Below are positions 42,919-54,256 of a stretch of 64,000 nt of DNA, piece after piece. Every line of letters begins with the position of its first letter. Within the stretch, counting starts at the first letter, position 1. Under the pieces are notes generated by a model. It did no database searches. It had not been told where the DNA came from and saw nothing but the letters and a program-made list of their open reading frames with translations. The position numbers were made by a program, and so were the translations under genes. Source of the DNA: VAZQ01 sp963725065 (GTDB taxonomy: Bacteria > Pseudomonadota > Alphaproteobacteria > Rhizobiales > Xanthobacteraceae); NCBI GenBank assembly GCA_963725065.1, contig CAVRXD010000040.1, positions 26,901-90,900 on the forward strand, read 5' to 3'.

Positions 42919-43411
42919 TTCGTCGCGCCGATCGTCTTGTTATCCGCACATAGAAAAAGGCCCCGCGCAGTTGACGAATGCTGCGGGGCCTTAGCGCCGC
43001 ACCCCAGGTTTGCACCAGCCGGCGGCGCCACAGCGATTAGTATTCGTCCCGACCCTGAGGTCCATTAAAAATGGCGCTTAATAAGGCCGCCGATGCGGAC
43101 ACCGTTTACTGGTCCCTGGCCGGGTGCACAAGAGTGCCCCGCCCAGGTATGTCGGGGGGGACTGTGGCTGGGCGGGGCGAGCCGGCGAACCGTTGCTGGG
43201 GGGCTAGGGGTTACGCCGACCTAACCACGATATTCGGAAGCTGTCGGGGGGCAAATCAACAAATTGTGGGAGCGGCGGCAGCAGCTCCGAGTGATCTGGC
43301 TTATCACGCGGACGTGAAGCGCTCCGTTGAACAGTGAGTGCGTGGATCGCGACAAAGAGGATCCGGGACCAGATTGGCTTCCTCACACGCTGATGAGGGG
43401 AGAGACTGTCA
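42919..43411. other. gene-poor stretch
   Basis: Contains the strong hairpin at 42954-42990 just after the glycine-rich gene. The rest has open frames without recognisable protein character. Confidence 0.4.
42954..42990 (-). terminator. hairpin terminator, probably bidirectional
   Basis: GGCCCCGC and GCGGGGCC separated by 16 bases. The minus-strand side has TTTTT, the plus side only TTAG. It lies 36 bases after the glycine-rich plus-strand gene, so it may serve both directions. Confidence 0.65.
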
Positions 43412-43631
43412 ATGCGGACTTTAATCGAAGTGTACCAGCACCAGGCGGACGAGTGCGCTCGAACTCGCTAAGAAGACCGATGATCCGAAGCGTCGCGAGA
43501 CGCTTCTCAAATTGGCGGCGGAGTGGACGCAGGCAATTCAGCGGGGGTCTCATGACTCAAGAGGGCGGATTTCACGCGGCACCTACAACGGGCCAGAGAG
43601 GCGCCGCGCTGGTAAAATGCCCCCGCCGTGA
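43412..43631 (+). pseudogene. small helical protein, member 3 of an island family, frameshifted
   Basis: MRTLIEVYQHQADECA in one frame, then after one extra base ELAKKTDDPKRRETLLKLAA and EWTQAIQRG in the next, ending at a TGA. Together they match the family of 28064 and 31355 (A-x-x-C-A...TDDP...LLKLAAEW). The span is one base more than a multiple of three. Broken or a sequencing insertion. Confidence 0.6.
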
Positions 43632-43655
43632 CTCAGCGGAGTCCACTGGTGCGTT

Positions 43656-43862
43656 TCACGACACGGACGCTCTCAACCTCGCCAAACGGCGTCTGTGTGA
43701 TGCAGTAGGGATCAGCTTAGGCAGCGCCGCACATTGCTGAGCGATTTCCGTCGCCCGCGCCCGTGCTGCACTCACCGCCTCCATCCCCCGATCGAACCGC
43801 CCCTTGGCCCGACGCACCAATTTGGGCGCAGCAAAAAGCTGCTCCCTCGTCATCATTTTCAT
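43656..43862 (-). CDS. small basic protein, doubtful
   Basis: 68 residues: MKMMTREQLFAAPKLVRRAK, GRFDRGMEAVSAARARATEI, ending in an Arg-rich tail. Helical and basic; no family recognised. Supported only by composition and an isolated ATG. Confidence 0.35.
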   Translation of the reverse strand: MKMMTREQLFAAPKLVRRAKGRFDRGMEAVSAARARATEIAQQCAALPKLIPTASHRRRLARLRASVS

Positions 43863-44239
43863 GATCCGCCCCCAGACGGTAGCCACTTTGACCAAATAAC
43901 ATAACGCCGGATCACGGCCTTGGTGTGGCTCACGCAGACTGGATGAGGGTGGCCCGCCCAGGTGCGATGCCTGCGGCGCCACCGGTCGTTGTGATGGCGA
44001 GCCAGCGCGTAGTCGAAGACGTTGGAGGTCGTCAGCGTCGTCCGGCGGCCGCGAAGGCGCGCTTGACCGCGACCTGAATGCGGCCGCGTCCTTTTGCCCA
44101 GGAAGATGGGCCAGGCCAACGAGGTTTGGATACCGATCCCAGCAGTGAGGGGCGTCACATGCTGATCGGCTTGGGCAAAACGGTCAATCGTTCATAGCCT
44201 TAGCTCCAATCGTCCTAGGTCTCCCGCTTCGCGGCCGCG

Positions 44240-44290
44240 CCTCCGGTTCTTGAACTTGAACCAGTCGGGCGACTGGCCGGAACGTTAGCG
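44240..44290 (-). pseudogene. DNA ligase C-terminal scrap (decayed copy 2, tail)
   Basis: Minus-strand RSGQSPDWFKFKN matches RSGRCPDWLKFK of the ligase remnant at 41.8 kb. It is the end of the adenylation domain. The matching head lies at 45498-45605 on the same strand. Confidence 0.55.
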
Positions 44291-44442
44291 AGGCAGGTGG
44301 CGAGGGCGAGTAGACTGACGGATTTGGATGAAGGCCAAATCCAAGACTACATGGAAGAACTTAGGAGCAGAAGAAGATAAGCCCATCACGCTGCGCACGA
44401 TGCTGTCACACTGCCTGAAGATCACAGCGGCGCTTGGCGCTA

Positions 44443-44772
44443 CTACCGTTTGCTAAGCCCTCGCGCAATCTGCGCCCACAAGTCTTCTAAATGCGCGACC
44501 GATTTCGCTTGCAGCTCGGGGGCCGTCGGTGCTTGCGGTTGGCTGCGAACCTCCATGAGCTCGGCGGCGTTTCTGCCGTCGCTTTTCGCCTGCTCGTGTA
44601 AATTCGCTTCTGCTTGCTTTCGCCTGACGTCGCTACGGATGTTGGTACCAATAATGAAGGCGAACGCTGCAGCCATTAGTGCGGCAGCGACGATGCTGTG
44701 GCCGTGCCACAAATACCACGCCGCCCCGAGGGGCAGCGCTACGAGAAAGGCGACCTTGGTCAAAGCGGTCAT
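44443..44772 (-). CDS. small membrane protein of unknown function
   Basis: 109 residues. Two membrane helices at the N-terminus (VAFLVALPLGAAWYLWHGHS and IVAAALMAAAFAFIIGTNI), then a charged, coiled-coil-prone cytoplasmic tail (DVRRKQAEANLHEQAKSDGR) ending VAHLEDLWAQIARGLSKR. It sits between the two halves of the second ligase copy, so it may have been inserted there. Confidence 0.55.
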   Translation of the reverse strand: MTALTKVAFLVALPLGAAWYLWHGHSIVAAALMAAAFAFIIGTNIRSDVRRKQAEANLHEQAKSDGRNAAELMEVRSQPQAPTAPELQAKSVAHLEDLWAQIARGLSKR

Positions 44773-45021
44773 CCTAGCCTCTCCTGCCTATTGAGGAGTG
44801 GCCCTTCGCGACAGGTCAAGCCGAGAACGAAATCAATTGTGGAAAGCCCGTGCGGACCTCCCATTTCGCTTGGGCGCCGGTAACGCACCAAATTGACTTG
44901 TGTGCTTGGATTAGCAGAACGGAGCGTGCCCAAGAGGCGCACTCAGCGCGCCCTGCCGCGTGACCGGCAGCGGCCCTTGATGAGTCCTTCGGGCGGGTTC
45001 TGACGGTCGCGAGACCCCACG

Positions 45022-45405
45022 CTAATCGGCGTGGCTTTCCGTGCCTTTGATTTTGCCGGTGAGTACCTGCTTCCGTTTTAGGAAATTTTTGAACCAGTCG
45101 GTGGCCGAGGCGGTCAGCATCGGTGAAAGATTGCTAAGACCTCCATCAAATGTGGTGTGTTGCAAATCGGCAACTTCCGACTGCAAGCGTTCAATCTCAG
45201 CAAGGGCATCCCGCAACGCGTGGGATGTCTCGCGGTGCAGGTCGGCTTCGGATCGGAGACGCTCAATCTCAGAGAGGGCTTGGTTCAGCGCGTCGGATGC
45301 CTCGCGATGTAGAGCAACCATGACCGGCTCGCCTTCCATGAGTTCGAGTATCGTCCCTAGCTCGTCTAGCCTCTGACAAAGGTCCTTGACGGTCCTGACG
45401 TCCAT
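45022..45405 (-). CDS. coiled-coil protein with internal repeat
   Basis: 127 residues from MDVRTVKDLCQRLDELGTIL. Two copies of a heptad-rich unit, ALNQALSEIERLRSEADL and ALRDALAEIERLQSEVADL, form a continuous coiled coil, followed by a C-terminal segment LSPMLTASATDWFKNFLKRK. ATG 45405 was chosen over one eight codons upstream inside an Arg/Gly run. Function unknown. Confidence 0.6.
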   Translation of the reverse strand: MDVRTVKDLCQRLDELGTILELMEGEPVMVALHREASDALNQALSEIERLRSEADLHRETSHALRDALAEIERLQSEVADLQHTTFDGGLSNLSPMLTASATDWFKNFLKRKQVLTGKIKGTESHAD

Positions 45406-45497
45406 TCCGCCCCCCCTTCGCCCTCTCAAGGACGACCAACCTCACCCAAGTTAGCACGGGCGAACCTGTGCCAACATCTTGGCGTTCGGAGGGCGTC

Positions 45498-45605
45498 CAC
45501 TTATCAGCCGGATGCCCAATGGGTCACGCCGGGCCATGAGCCGGTAGCCGTTGTGCCATAGGAGAAGTCCATCGGCGGGGGATGGCAGGCTAGGCTCTAT
45601 GAAGC
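45498..45605 (-). pseudogene. DNA ligase N-terminal scrap (decayed copy 2, head)
   Basis: Minus-strand RFIEPSLPSPADG and NGYRLMARRDPLGIRLIS match the head of the ligase at 42.4 kb, with the part holding the catalytic Lys deleted. With the scrap at 44240-44290 it represents a second, mostly erased copy. Confidence 0.6.
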
Positions 45606-45701
45606 GGCAGCACGTAACATGCTGCGTATCTAGTGGTCTTTGCCTGACAGAAGAGTCCTGATTGGGATTCCTCTGTTTCGGTTGCCGTGCGAGGCTGGCG
45701 C

Positions 45702-46768
45702 ATGCGCACCGGAATTTCCATCACGATCACGCGGTCCGTCCGTGGCCGACGTGAAGCGATCACCAGGGACCGTAACGCCTCGCAGAAACACGCTTGGCGG
45801 GGCGGCGATCATCCTCTCGAGCGGCGACGGTGTTGGCACCAACGAGATCATGCGCCGGACCGGCAAGTCGAAGACCTGCGTCTGGCGCTGGCAGGAACGG
45901 TTCATGAAGGAAGGCATCGACGGCCTCCTGCAGGACAAGACGCGGCCCTCGCGCATCCCTCCGCTCGGTCCGGAGGTGGCCGCGCGCGTGGTGGCGCTGA
46001 CGCTTGCCGATCCGCCGGTCGAGACCACCCATTGGACCGCCGATCTGATGGCACGGGCGAGCGGCATCAGCGCCAGCGCGGTCCGGCGCATCTGGAAGGC
46101 GCGCACGGGCTTCAGCCGCACCGTTATCGGCAATTCAAGCTCTCGAACGATCCGAACTTCGTCGACAAGCTGCGCGACGTGGTCGGGCTCTATGTCGATC
46201 CGCCGGCCCACGCCATCGTGCTTTCGCTCGACGAGAAGAGCCAAGTCCAGGCTCTCGATCGCACCCTGCCGGGCCTGCCGCTGAAGAAGGGCCGGCTCGG
46301 CACCATGACGCACGACTACAAGCGCCATGGCACCACGACCCTGTTTGCTGCGCTCAACGTCCTCGACGGGACCGTCATCGGCCGCAACATGCAGCGCCAC
46401 CGCCATCAGGAGTTCATGCGCTTCCTGAACGCGATCGAGGCCGAGGTGCCGGCCGGCAAGATGGTCCACGTCATCCTCGACAACTACGCCGCCCACAAGC
46501 ATCCAAGGTCCGCGCCTGGCTCGACCGGCACGAGCGCTTCGTCTTCCACTTCACGCGAACCTCATGCTCCTGGCTCAATGCGGTCGAGGGCTTCTTCGCC
46601 AGGCTGTCGAGGCGCCGCCTGAAACGCGGCCTCTTCCGCTCCGTCGTCGACCCCCAGGCCGCCATCAACCGCTTCCTCGCCGAGACCAACGCCGAACCGA
46701 AGCCCTTCACATGGACCGCAGACCCCGACAAAATCATCGCCGCCGTCAGACGAGGGCACCAAGCGTTA
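45702..46768 (+). mobile_element. decayed IS630-family transposase
   Basis: Start MRTGISITITRSVRGRREAI, then in shifted frames VGTNEIMRRTGKSKTCVWRW, HWTADLMARASGISASAVRR, LSLDEKSQVQALDRTLPGLP (first catalytic Asp region), VIGRNMQRHRHQEFMRFLNA, VHVILDNYAAHKHP (second Asp) and SWLNAVEGFFARLSRRRLKR (Glu), ending KIIAAVRRGHQAL. At least three frame changes (near 45800, 46105, 46505). The usual C-terminus is missing. Terminal inverted repeats were not identified. Confidence 0.85.
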
Positions 46769-46928
46769 CCGGCTACCGCCCGGCGACGCGCCGGATCCTC
46801 CAACCTCGCTGCGGGGTCTGCTACGCCGGTAGCAGGGGATGTGCAACTCGCGCGCCCAGACATCTTGCCCAATTCCATAATTTGACAGTGAATTAGCATG
46901 GACCCTGTTCCAGCGGCAGGTCACGCGT

Positions 46929-47165
46929 ATGGAACACCGCGGCGTGCGTTACGAGATCAAGAGGGCCATTGGGAAGAACCAGTGGGTCTGGATTGTCCAC
47001 TCATCCCCGAGACCCAGGCAAGGATCGATCGAGGGGACGCGGCAAGCCGCAATTCTAGCCGCTGAGCGAACAATCAATATTTGGTGGCAGAGAAGGCACG
47101 GGCGCGATGCCGTTCGGGTCGCAGAATTCAACCGACGGCCTCGGAATCCAAGCCCCCGCCCATGA
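46929..47165 (+). CDS. small conserved protein of unknown function
   Basis: 78 residues: MEHRGVRYEIKRAIGKNQWV, WIVHSSPRPRQGSIEGTRQA, AILAAERTINIWWQRR then a basic tail. The layout (RGVxYxIxxxI...GTRxxAxxxAxxxIxxW) is a widespread small protein of Bradyrhizobium-like genomes in my memory. Not linked to an operon. Confidence 0.6.
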   Translation: MEHRGVRYEIKRAIGKNQWVWIVHSSPRPRQGSIEGTRQAAILAAERTINIWWQRRHGRDAVRVAEFNRRPRNPSPRP

Positions 47166-47189
47166 AGAGATTCTACGTACGGGCTCCGC

Positions 47190-47354
47190 TTGGACGGTTC
47201 GTCCTTTTGGTACGTGATCAATTGCCATACCCGCCGGCTTGCGTCGAAAGCCAAGTTCAAGAGTCGGTCGGCCGCAGAAGCGCGGCGGGCACAATTGCAG
47301 GCCAAGTTCGAGCGGCAAGCCGTGCTGCGATTCCTCTCATGGGGCGAGAAATGA
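47190..47354 (+). CDS. very small basic protein, doubtful
   Basis: From a TTG: LDGSSFWYVINCHTRRLASK, AKFKSRSAAEARRAQLQAKF, ERQAVLRFLSWGEK. Helical and basic with natural-looking composition. An overlapping frame from an ATG at 47162 (MKRFYVRAPLGRF) may be its true N-terminus if one base is wrong. Confidence 0.3.
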   Translation: MDGSSFWYVINCHTRRLASKAKFKSRSAAEARRAQLQAKFERQAVLRFLSWGEK

Positions 47355-47746
47355 CCAGGCCGAGAGGGCCCAAGACGACGCGGGCCGCAGCGGGGCAAAA
47401 GTGGCGCCCGCTTGATGGTAAGGGGGCCACGACAGTGTGCCTTTCGAGGCGTGGAATTCTGCTTCACCTCTCGCACAAGTTCTAATTCAATCGTCGGATG
47501 CCCGGCATAGGCGCCCGGATATGAGAGCCCGGCCTAAGCGCGGGGCGTGGGGGCGTACGGATGGCTTTGCCGCTGCGGAAAATCTTCTTTTATTGCCAAT
47601 GAGCGCGCCACGGTAGGGTTGCCAACGGAACACTCTAGAACTACACAAAAAGTCCAAATCGACCCGATTTTGACCCGTTCGGCCGCCGGCCCCGCCCGTC
47701 GGTGCGAAAAACAAGGCCCTTCGGCCCGATTTCAAGGAGGAAAGCC
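47355..47746. other. right edge of island and coxS leader
   Basis: No gene. Contains the candidate attR (47656-47676) and, after it, core-like GC-rich sequence leading to the AAGGAGG site of coxS. Promoter elements are not evident. Confidence 0.45.
47656..47676. other. candidate right attachment site (attR)
   Basis: AAATCGACCCGA identical to 25767-25778, followed by TTTTGACCC. It lies 70 bases before coxS. See the entry at 25767. Confidence 0.45.
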
Positions 47747-48241
47747 ATGTCCGCCGTCGCACTGACGGTGAACGGCAAAGCCGTCACCGGTGACGTCGAT
47801 CCGCGCACCCTGCTGGTGCAATACCTGCGTGAGCACCTGCGGCTCACGGGTACCCATGTGGGCTGCGACACCTCCCAGTGCGGCGCCTGCGTGGTCCACG
47901 TGGACGGCAAGGCGGTGAAAGCCTGCACCGTCTTCGTTTGGCAGCTCGAGGGCGCCGACGTCATGACCATCGAGGGCTTGGCCGAGCCGAACGGCCCGCT
48001 GCATCCCATGCAGGAGGCCTTCCGCGAGCACCACGGGCTGCAATGCGGCTATTGCACCCCCGGCATGATCATGACCGCGGTCGACATGGTGAACCGGAAA
48101 GGAAACGATCTCGACGATCCCACCATTCGCCATGAGCTCGAAGGCAACCTCTGCCGTTGCACCGGCTATCACAACATCGTCAAGGCGATTGCAGCCGGCG
48201 CCAAAGCAATGGGGAAGGGACAAACACAACCGGCGTCGTAA
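47747..48241 (+). CDS. coxS: CO-dehydrogenase-like small subunit, two [2Fe-2S] clusters
   Basis: 164 residues. The plant-ferredoxin-type cluster uses GCDTSQCGACVVHVDG plus a later Cys (KACTVFVWQLEG); the second cluster uses GLQCGYCTPGM and LCRCTGYHNIV. This is the electron-transfer subunit of xanthine-oxidase-family molybdenum hydroxylases. ATG 47747 has a perfect AAGGAGG site. Coupled downstream to coxL after 42 bases. Confidence 0.95.
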   Translation: MSAVALTVNGKAVTGDVDPRTLLVQYLREHLRLTGTHVGCDTSQCGACVVHVDGKAVKACTVFVWQLEGADVMTIEGLAEPNGPLHPMQEAFREHHGLQCGYCTPGMIMTAVDMVNRKGNDLDDPTIRHELEGNLCRCTGYHNIVKAIAAGAKAMGKGQTQPAS

Positions 48242-48283
48242 TCAAAAACTGAGCGAAGGGCGTCATCCAGGGAGGAGACCGCC

Positions 48284-50650
<2,367 letters not shown>

Positions 50651-50661
50651 GAGCCATCACG

Positions 50662-51462
50662 ATGTACGCATTCACCCAACACCGGCCCGCGACCGTTCGC
50701 CAGGCCGCGAGCCTGCTGACCAAGCAGGAGGAGGCAAAGCTCCTCGCCGGCGGGCACACGTTGATCCCCACGATGAAGCTGCGCCTTGCGGGGCCGAAAA
50801 ATATCGTCGACCTGTCGAAGGTCGAGGGCTTGACCGGCATCGAGATGAAGGGCCGCTCGATTGTCATCGGCGCGATGACCCCTCACGTCGAGGTCGCGAC
50901 CTCACCGCTGGTGAAGGAGAATATTCCGGCGCTGGCCGACCTTGCCGGTAAGATCGGGGATCCCGCCGTGCGCCATCGCGGCACCATCGGCGGCTCGATC
51001 GCCAACAACGACCCCAATGCCGATTATCCGGCCGGTGCGCTGGGGCTCGGCGCCACCATCGTCACCAACAAGCGGCGCATTCCCGCTGACGAGTTCTTCA
51101 AGGGCATGTTCGAAACCGCGCTCGAGCCGGACGAGATCATCGTCAAGGTGCAGTTTCCGAAGGTCAACAAGGCAGCCTACGTGAAATTCCCCAATCCGGC
51201 TTCGCGCTATGCGCTGGTCGGCGTGTTCGTGTCCAAGCGCAGCTCGGACATCCGCGTGGCGGTGACCGGCGCCGGCTCCGGCGGCGTGTTCCGCGTGCCG
51301 ACGTTCGAGGAAGCGCTCAAGAAGCGTTTCGGCGCGAAATCGCTCGAAGGCTTGACCATACCGGCCGAGGGCATGGCGAGCGACATCCACGGCAGTGCCG
51401 AATACCGGGCGCATCTGGTCGGGGTGCTCGCGCGCCGGGCGGTTGCGGCGGCGGTGGCTTAG
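50662..51462 (+). CDS. coxM: CO-dehydrogenase-like medium subunit, FAD-binding
   Basis: 266 residues. FAD-binding motifs AGGHTLIPTMKLRL and TIGGSIANNDPNADYPA are intact. The start MYAFTQHRPATVRQAASLLT is typical. The C-terminus has VTGAGSGGVFRVPTFEEAL. It carries electrons from the iron-sulfur subunit to FAD and on to the acceptor. The order coxS-coxL-coxM is one of the usual arrangements in form II clusters. Confidence 0.94.
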   Translation: MYAFTQHRPATVRQAASLLTKQEEAKLLAGGHTLIPTMKLRLAGPKNIVDLSKVEGLTGIEMKGRSIVIGAMTPHVEVATSPLVKENIPALADLAGKIGDPAVRHRGTIGGSIANNDPNADYPAGALGLGATIVTNKRRIPADEFFKGMFETALEPDEIIVKVQFPKVNKAAYVKFPNPASRYALVGVFVSKRSSDIRVAVTGAGSGGVFRVPTFEEALKKRFGAKSLEGLTIPAEGMASDIHGSAEYRAHLVGVLARRAVAAAVA

Positions 51463-51617
51463 CGCCTTCTGCATTTTGGGTTACACCCGGCATGGGGTCG
51501 TCGGAGGAAACCGTGGCTCCCCTGCTGGGCTAACCGAACCCGCAGCGACGACATGCGGACCACGTCTGCGTTCTTGGCAAGACAAGCCCGTCGATGCCGG
51601 GCTATAAGCTCGGCCCC

Positions 51618-52550
51618 ATGAACCAGACGCCGGCGCCCCGTTCGCTGCCCCCCTCGATCGATGCGACGCTCGACCTGCTGGCGTCGGCGGACTATCTCGC
51701 CGACCGCTCGCTTGCGACCGTGCTGTTTCTCGCGCTGCGGATGAGCCGCCCGCTGTTTCTCGAGGGCGAGGCCGGGGTCGGCAAAACCGAGATCGCCAAG
51801 GTGCTCTCGTCGACGCTCGGGCGCCGCCTGATCCGGTTGCAATGCTACGAAGGGCTCGACGTCTCGGCGGCGGTCTACGAATGGAACTATGCCGCGCAGA
51901 TGATCGCGATCCGCGTCGCCGAGGCAGAAGGCACCCACGATCGCGAGCGGCTCGAGCACGACGTGTTTTCCGAGCGCTTCCTGATCAAGCGTCCACTGTT
52001 GCAGGCGCTCGAGCCGGATCCGGCGGGAGCGCCTGTGCTGCTGATCGACGAGCTCGACCGCGCCGACGAAGCGTTCGAGGCTTTTCTCCTGGAGGTGCTC
52101 GCGGATTTCCAGGTGACCATCCCGGAGCTCGGCACCGTGAAGACGGAACATCCGCCGATCGTTGTGATCACCTCGAACCGGACCCGCGAAATTCACGACG
52201 CGCTCAAGCGCCGCTGCCTCTATCACTGGGTCGGCTATCCGGTGGCCGCGCGCGAACTGCAGATCGTGCGGGCGAAGGTGCCGGGGATCAGTAAGGCCCT
52301 GTCGCAGCAGGTCGTGCATTTCGTGCAGGCCCTGCGCAAGGAGGATCTGTTCAAGGCGCCTGGTGTCGCCGAGACGCTCGACTGGGCCTCGGCGCTGGCC
52401 GAGCTCGACGTGGCCACGCTCGACCCGGCGACCGTCTCCGACACGCTCGGCGTGCTGCTCAAGTATCAGGACGACATCGCCCGCCTCGAAGGCACCAAGG
52501 CGAAGGAGCTGATCGACGAGGTGCGCGCGGAGCTCAGAGCGGCGGAGTAG
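51618..52550 (+). CDS. coxD: MoxR-type AAA+ ATPase (CoxD-like)
   Basis: 310 residues. Walker A GEAGVGKTEIAKVL, Walker B VLLIDELDRADEAFEAFLLE, sensor PIVVITSNRTREIHDALKRR. In Oligotropha CoxD helps build the [CuSMoO2] centre; form II clusters also keep this gene. Starts MNQTPAPRSLPPSIDATLDL at 51618 (an earlier ATG adds eight residues). Works with the VWA protein directly downstream. Confidence 0.92.
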   Translation: MNQTPAPRSLPPSIDATLDLLASADYLADRSLATVLFLALRMSRPLFLEGEAGVGKTEIAKVLSSTLGRRLIRLQCYEGLDVSAAVYEWNYAAQMIAIRVAEAEGTHDRERLEHDVFSERFLIKRPLLQALEPDPAGAPVLLIDELDRADEAFEAFLLEVLADFQVTIPELGTVKTEHPPIVVITSNRTREIHDALKRRCLYHWVGYPVAARELQIVRAKVPGISKALSQQVVHFVQALRKEDLFKAPGVAETLDWASALAELDVATLDPATVSDTLGVLLKYQDDIARLEGTKAKELIDEVRAELRAAE

Positions 52551-52567
52551 GAGAGGGGGCTGTTGCC

Positions 52568-53770
52568 ATGGCGCAAGAGACCGGCCGCCTCGCCGAAAAC
52601 ATCGTTCACTTCGCCCGCGCCTTGCGCGCGGCCGGGATTCCGGTCGGTCCCGGTTCGGTGCTCGACGCGCTGGCGGCGGTCGAAGCGGCCGGCGTCAGCA
52701 CGCGGGACGATTTTTACTGGACGCTGCACGCGGTGTTCGTGAAGCGCCACGAGCACACGCTCCTGTTCGACCAGGCGTTCCGCATCTTCTTTCGCCGGCG
52801 CGGCACGCTCGACAAGCTGCTGGCGGCCATGCTGCCACAGGCGCCGCTACGCGAGGACGAGAAGCCGCCGCCGGGCGCCCAGCGCGTGCAGGAAGCGTTG
52901 CTCTCCAATCTCGGCGAAGGCGAGCGCAAGCCGCCCGAACTCGAAGTCGACGCGCGGCTCACGGTGTCCGACCGCGAGGTGCTGCAGAAGAAGGACTTCG
53001 CGCAGATGACGGCGGCGGAGATCGCGGCCGCCAAGGAGGCCATCAAGCGGCTGGTGCTGTCACTCGACGAGGTGAAGACCCGGCGTCTTGCGCCCAACCG
53101 TCATGGTCATCGCGTCGACATGCGCCGCACCCTGCGCGCAAGCCTGAAGGCCGGCGGCGCGATCATTGATCTCAAATATCTCGGACCGCGCGCCAAGTCG
53201 CCGCCGATCGTGGCGCTGCTCGATATCTCCGGCTCCATGAGCCAGTACACCCGGCTGTTCCTGCATTTCCTCCATGCGGTGACCGACGCGCGCAAACGGG
53301 TCTACACGTTCCTGTTCGGCACGCGCCTGACCAACGTCACCCGTGCGCTCAAGGCCAAGGACCCGGACGAGGCGCTGGCCGCGGTCGGCGCCAATGTCGC
53401 CGACTGGTCCGGCGGCACGCGCATCGCCACCTCGCTGCACGCCTTCAACAAGCTGTGGGCGCGGCGGGTGCTCACCCAGGGCGCGATCGTGCTGCTCATC
53501 ACCGACGGGCTCGAGCGCGATCCCGACGACCGGCTGGCATTCGAGATCGACCGGCTGCACCGCTCCTGCCGTCGGCTGATCTGGCTCAATCCACTGCTGC
53601 GCTTTTCCGGCTTCGAGGCCAAGGCCAAGGGGATCCGAACCATGGTGCCGCATGTCGACGAATTGCGGCCGATCCACAACCTGGATTCGATGAAGGAGCT
53701 GGTGCAGGCCCTTTCGGCGACCGGCGCCCGCGCTGGCGATCCGAAGGCTTGGCTGGACAAGGTGGCATGA
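52568..53770 (+). CDS. coxE: VWA-domain protein (CoxE-like)
   Basis: 400 residues. The C-terminal von Willebrand A domain has the MIDAS motif LLDISGSMSQYTRLFLHFLH (DxSxS) and later TRIATSLHAFNKLW and LITDGLERDPDDRLAF. The N-terminal half is helical and charged. Acts with the MoxR ATPase as a chaperone pair for metal-cofactor insertion. Seventeen bases from coxD, clearly one operon. Confidence 0.9.
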   Translation: MAQETGRLAENIVHFARALRAAGIPVGPGSVLDALAAVEAAGVSTRDDFYWTLHAVFVKRHEHTLLFDQAFRIFFRRRGTLDKLLAAMLPQAPLREDEKPPPGAQRVQEALLSNLGEGERKPPELEVDARLTVSDREVLQKKDFAQMTAAEIAAAKEAIKRLVLSLDEVKTRRLAPNRHGHRVDMRRTLRASLKAGGAIIDLKYLGPRAKSPPIVALLDISGSMSQYTRLFLHFLHAVTDARKRVYTFLFGTRLTNVTRALKAKDPDEALAAVGANVADWSGGTRIATSLHAFNKLWARRVLTQGAIVLLITDGLERDPDDRLAFEIDRLHRSCRRLIWLNPLLRFSGFEAKAKGIRTMVPHVDELRPIHNLDSMKELVQALSATGARAGDPKAWLDKVA

Positions 53771-53840
53771 CCATATTTCCTGACAGGGGCGGCGCTCGAC
53801 CCGTTATCAGAGGGACGGCTTAGACAGCGGAGGTTGCATC

Positions 53841-54164
53841 ATGTTCGCGCGGGACGAAGACATTCTCAAAGCGGCTGAGGACTGGCGAGCGAAAGGGCGT
53901 GGGGTTGCGCTCGCGACCGTGGTCGAGACCTGGGGTTCGGCCCCGCGTCCGGTGGGGTCGAATCTGGTGATCGACGACGAGGGCAACTTCCTGGGCTCGG
54001 TCTCGGGTGGCTGCGTCGAGGGCGCGGTGGTGACGGAAGCCCTCGACGTGATCGAGAGCGGCAAGCCCAAGACGCTCGAATTCGGCGTCGCCGACGAGAC
54101 CGCCTGGAAGGTCGGGCTCTCCTGCGGCGGCACCATCCGGGTCTTTGTGGAGAAGGTGGACTAG
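53841..54164 (+). CDS. XdhC/CoxI N-terminal-domain protein
   Basis: 107 residues. VALATVVETWGSAPRPVGSN, GNFLGSVSGGCVEGAVVTEA and GLSCGGTIRVFVEKV are the three blocks of the XdhC_CoxI domain; the Cys residues in SGGC and LSCGG are characteristic. In other genomes this and the next domain are separate or fused; here they are two genes. XdhC proteins hold and sulfurate the molybdenum cofactor for insertion. GGAGG ribosome site eight bases before the ATG. Confidence 0.92.
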   Translation: MFARDEDILKAAEDWRAKGRGVALATVVETWGSAPRPVGSNLVIDDEGNFLGSVSGGCVEGAVVTEALDVIESGKPKTLEFGVADETAWKVGLSCGGTIRVFVEKVD

Positions 54165-54173
54165 GGGAAGAAG

Positions 54174-54238
54174 CGAATAGGGAGTAGCGAGTAGCGAATA
54201 GAGCGGTTCTTTCCTTACTATTCGCTACTCGCCATTCG
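54174..54238. repeat. palindromic repeat with AGTAGCGAATAG arms
   Basis: Left arm GAGTAGCGAGTAGCGAATAG, right arm CTATTCGCTACTCGCCATTC, with a 16-base centre. It fills the gap between the two XdhC-type genes and could form a stem in the mRNA. Confidence 0.7.
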
Positions 54239-54256
54239 TTGTTCGCGGGACAGGCA

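Noticed and set aside
43859..44158. Possible 99-residue minus-strand protein with a segment TTSNVFDYALARHHNDRW
   Set aside because: The segment has some protein character and could be part of a broken small gene, but both ends look out of frame and I cannot name a family.
25669..47746. tRNA gene as the island's attachment site
   Set aside because: I looked for T-loop and acceptor patterns near both ends and in the block and found none that fold convincingly.
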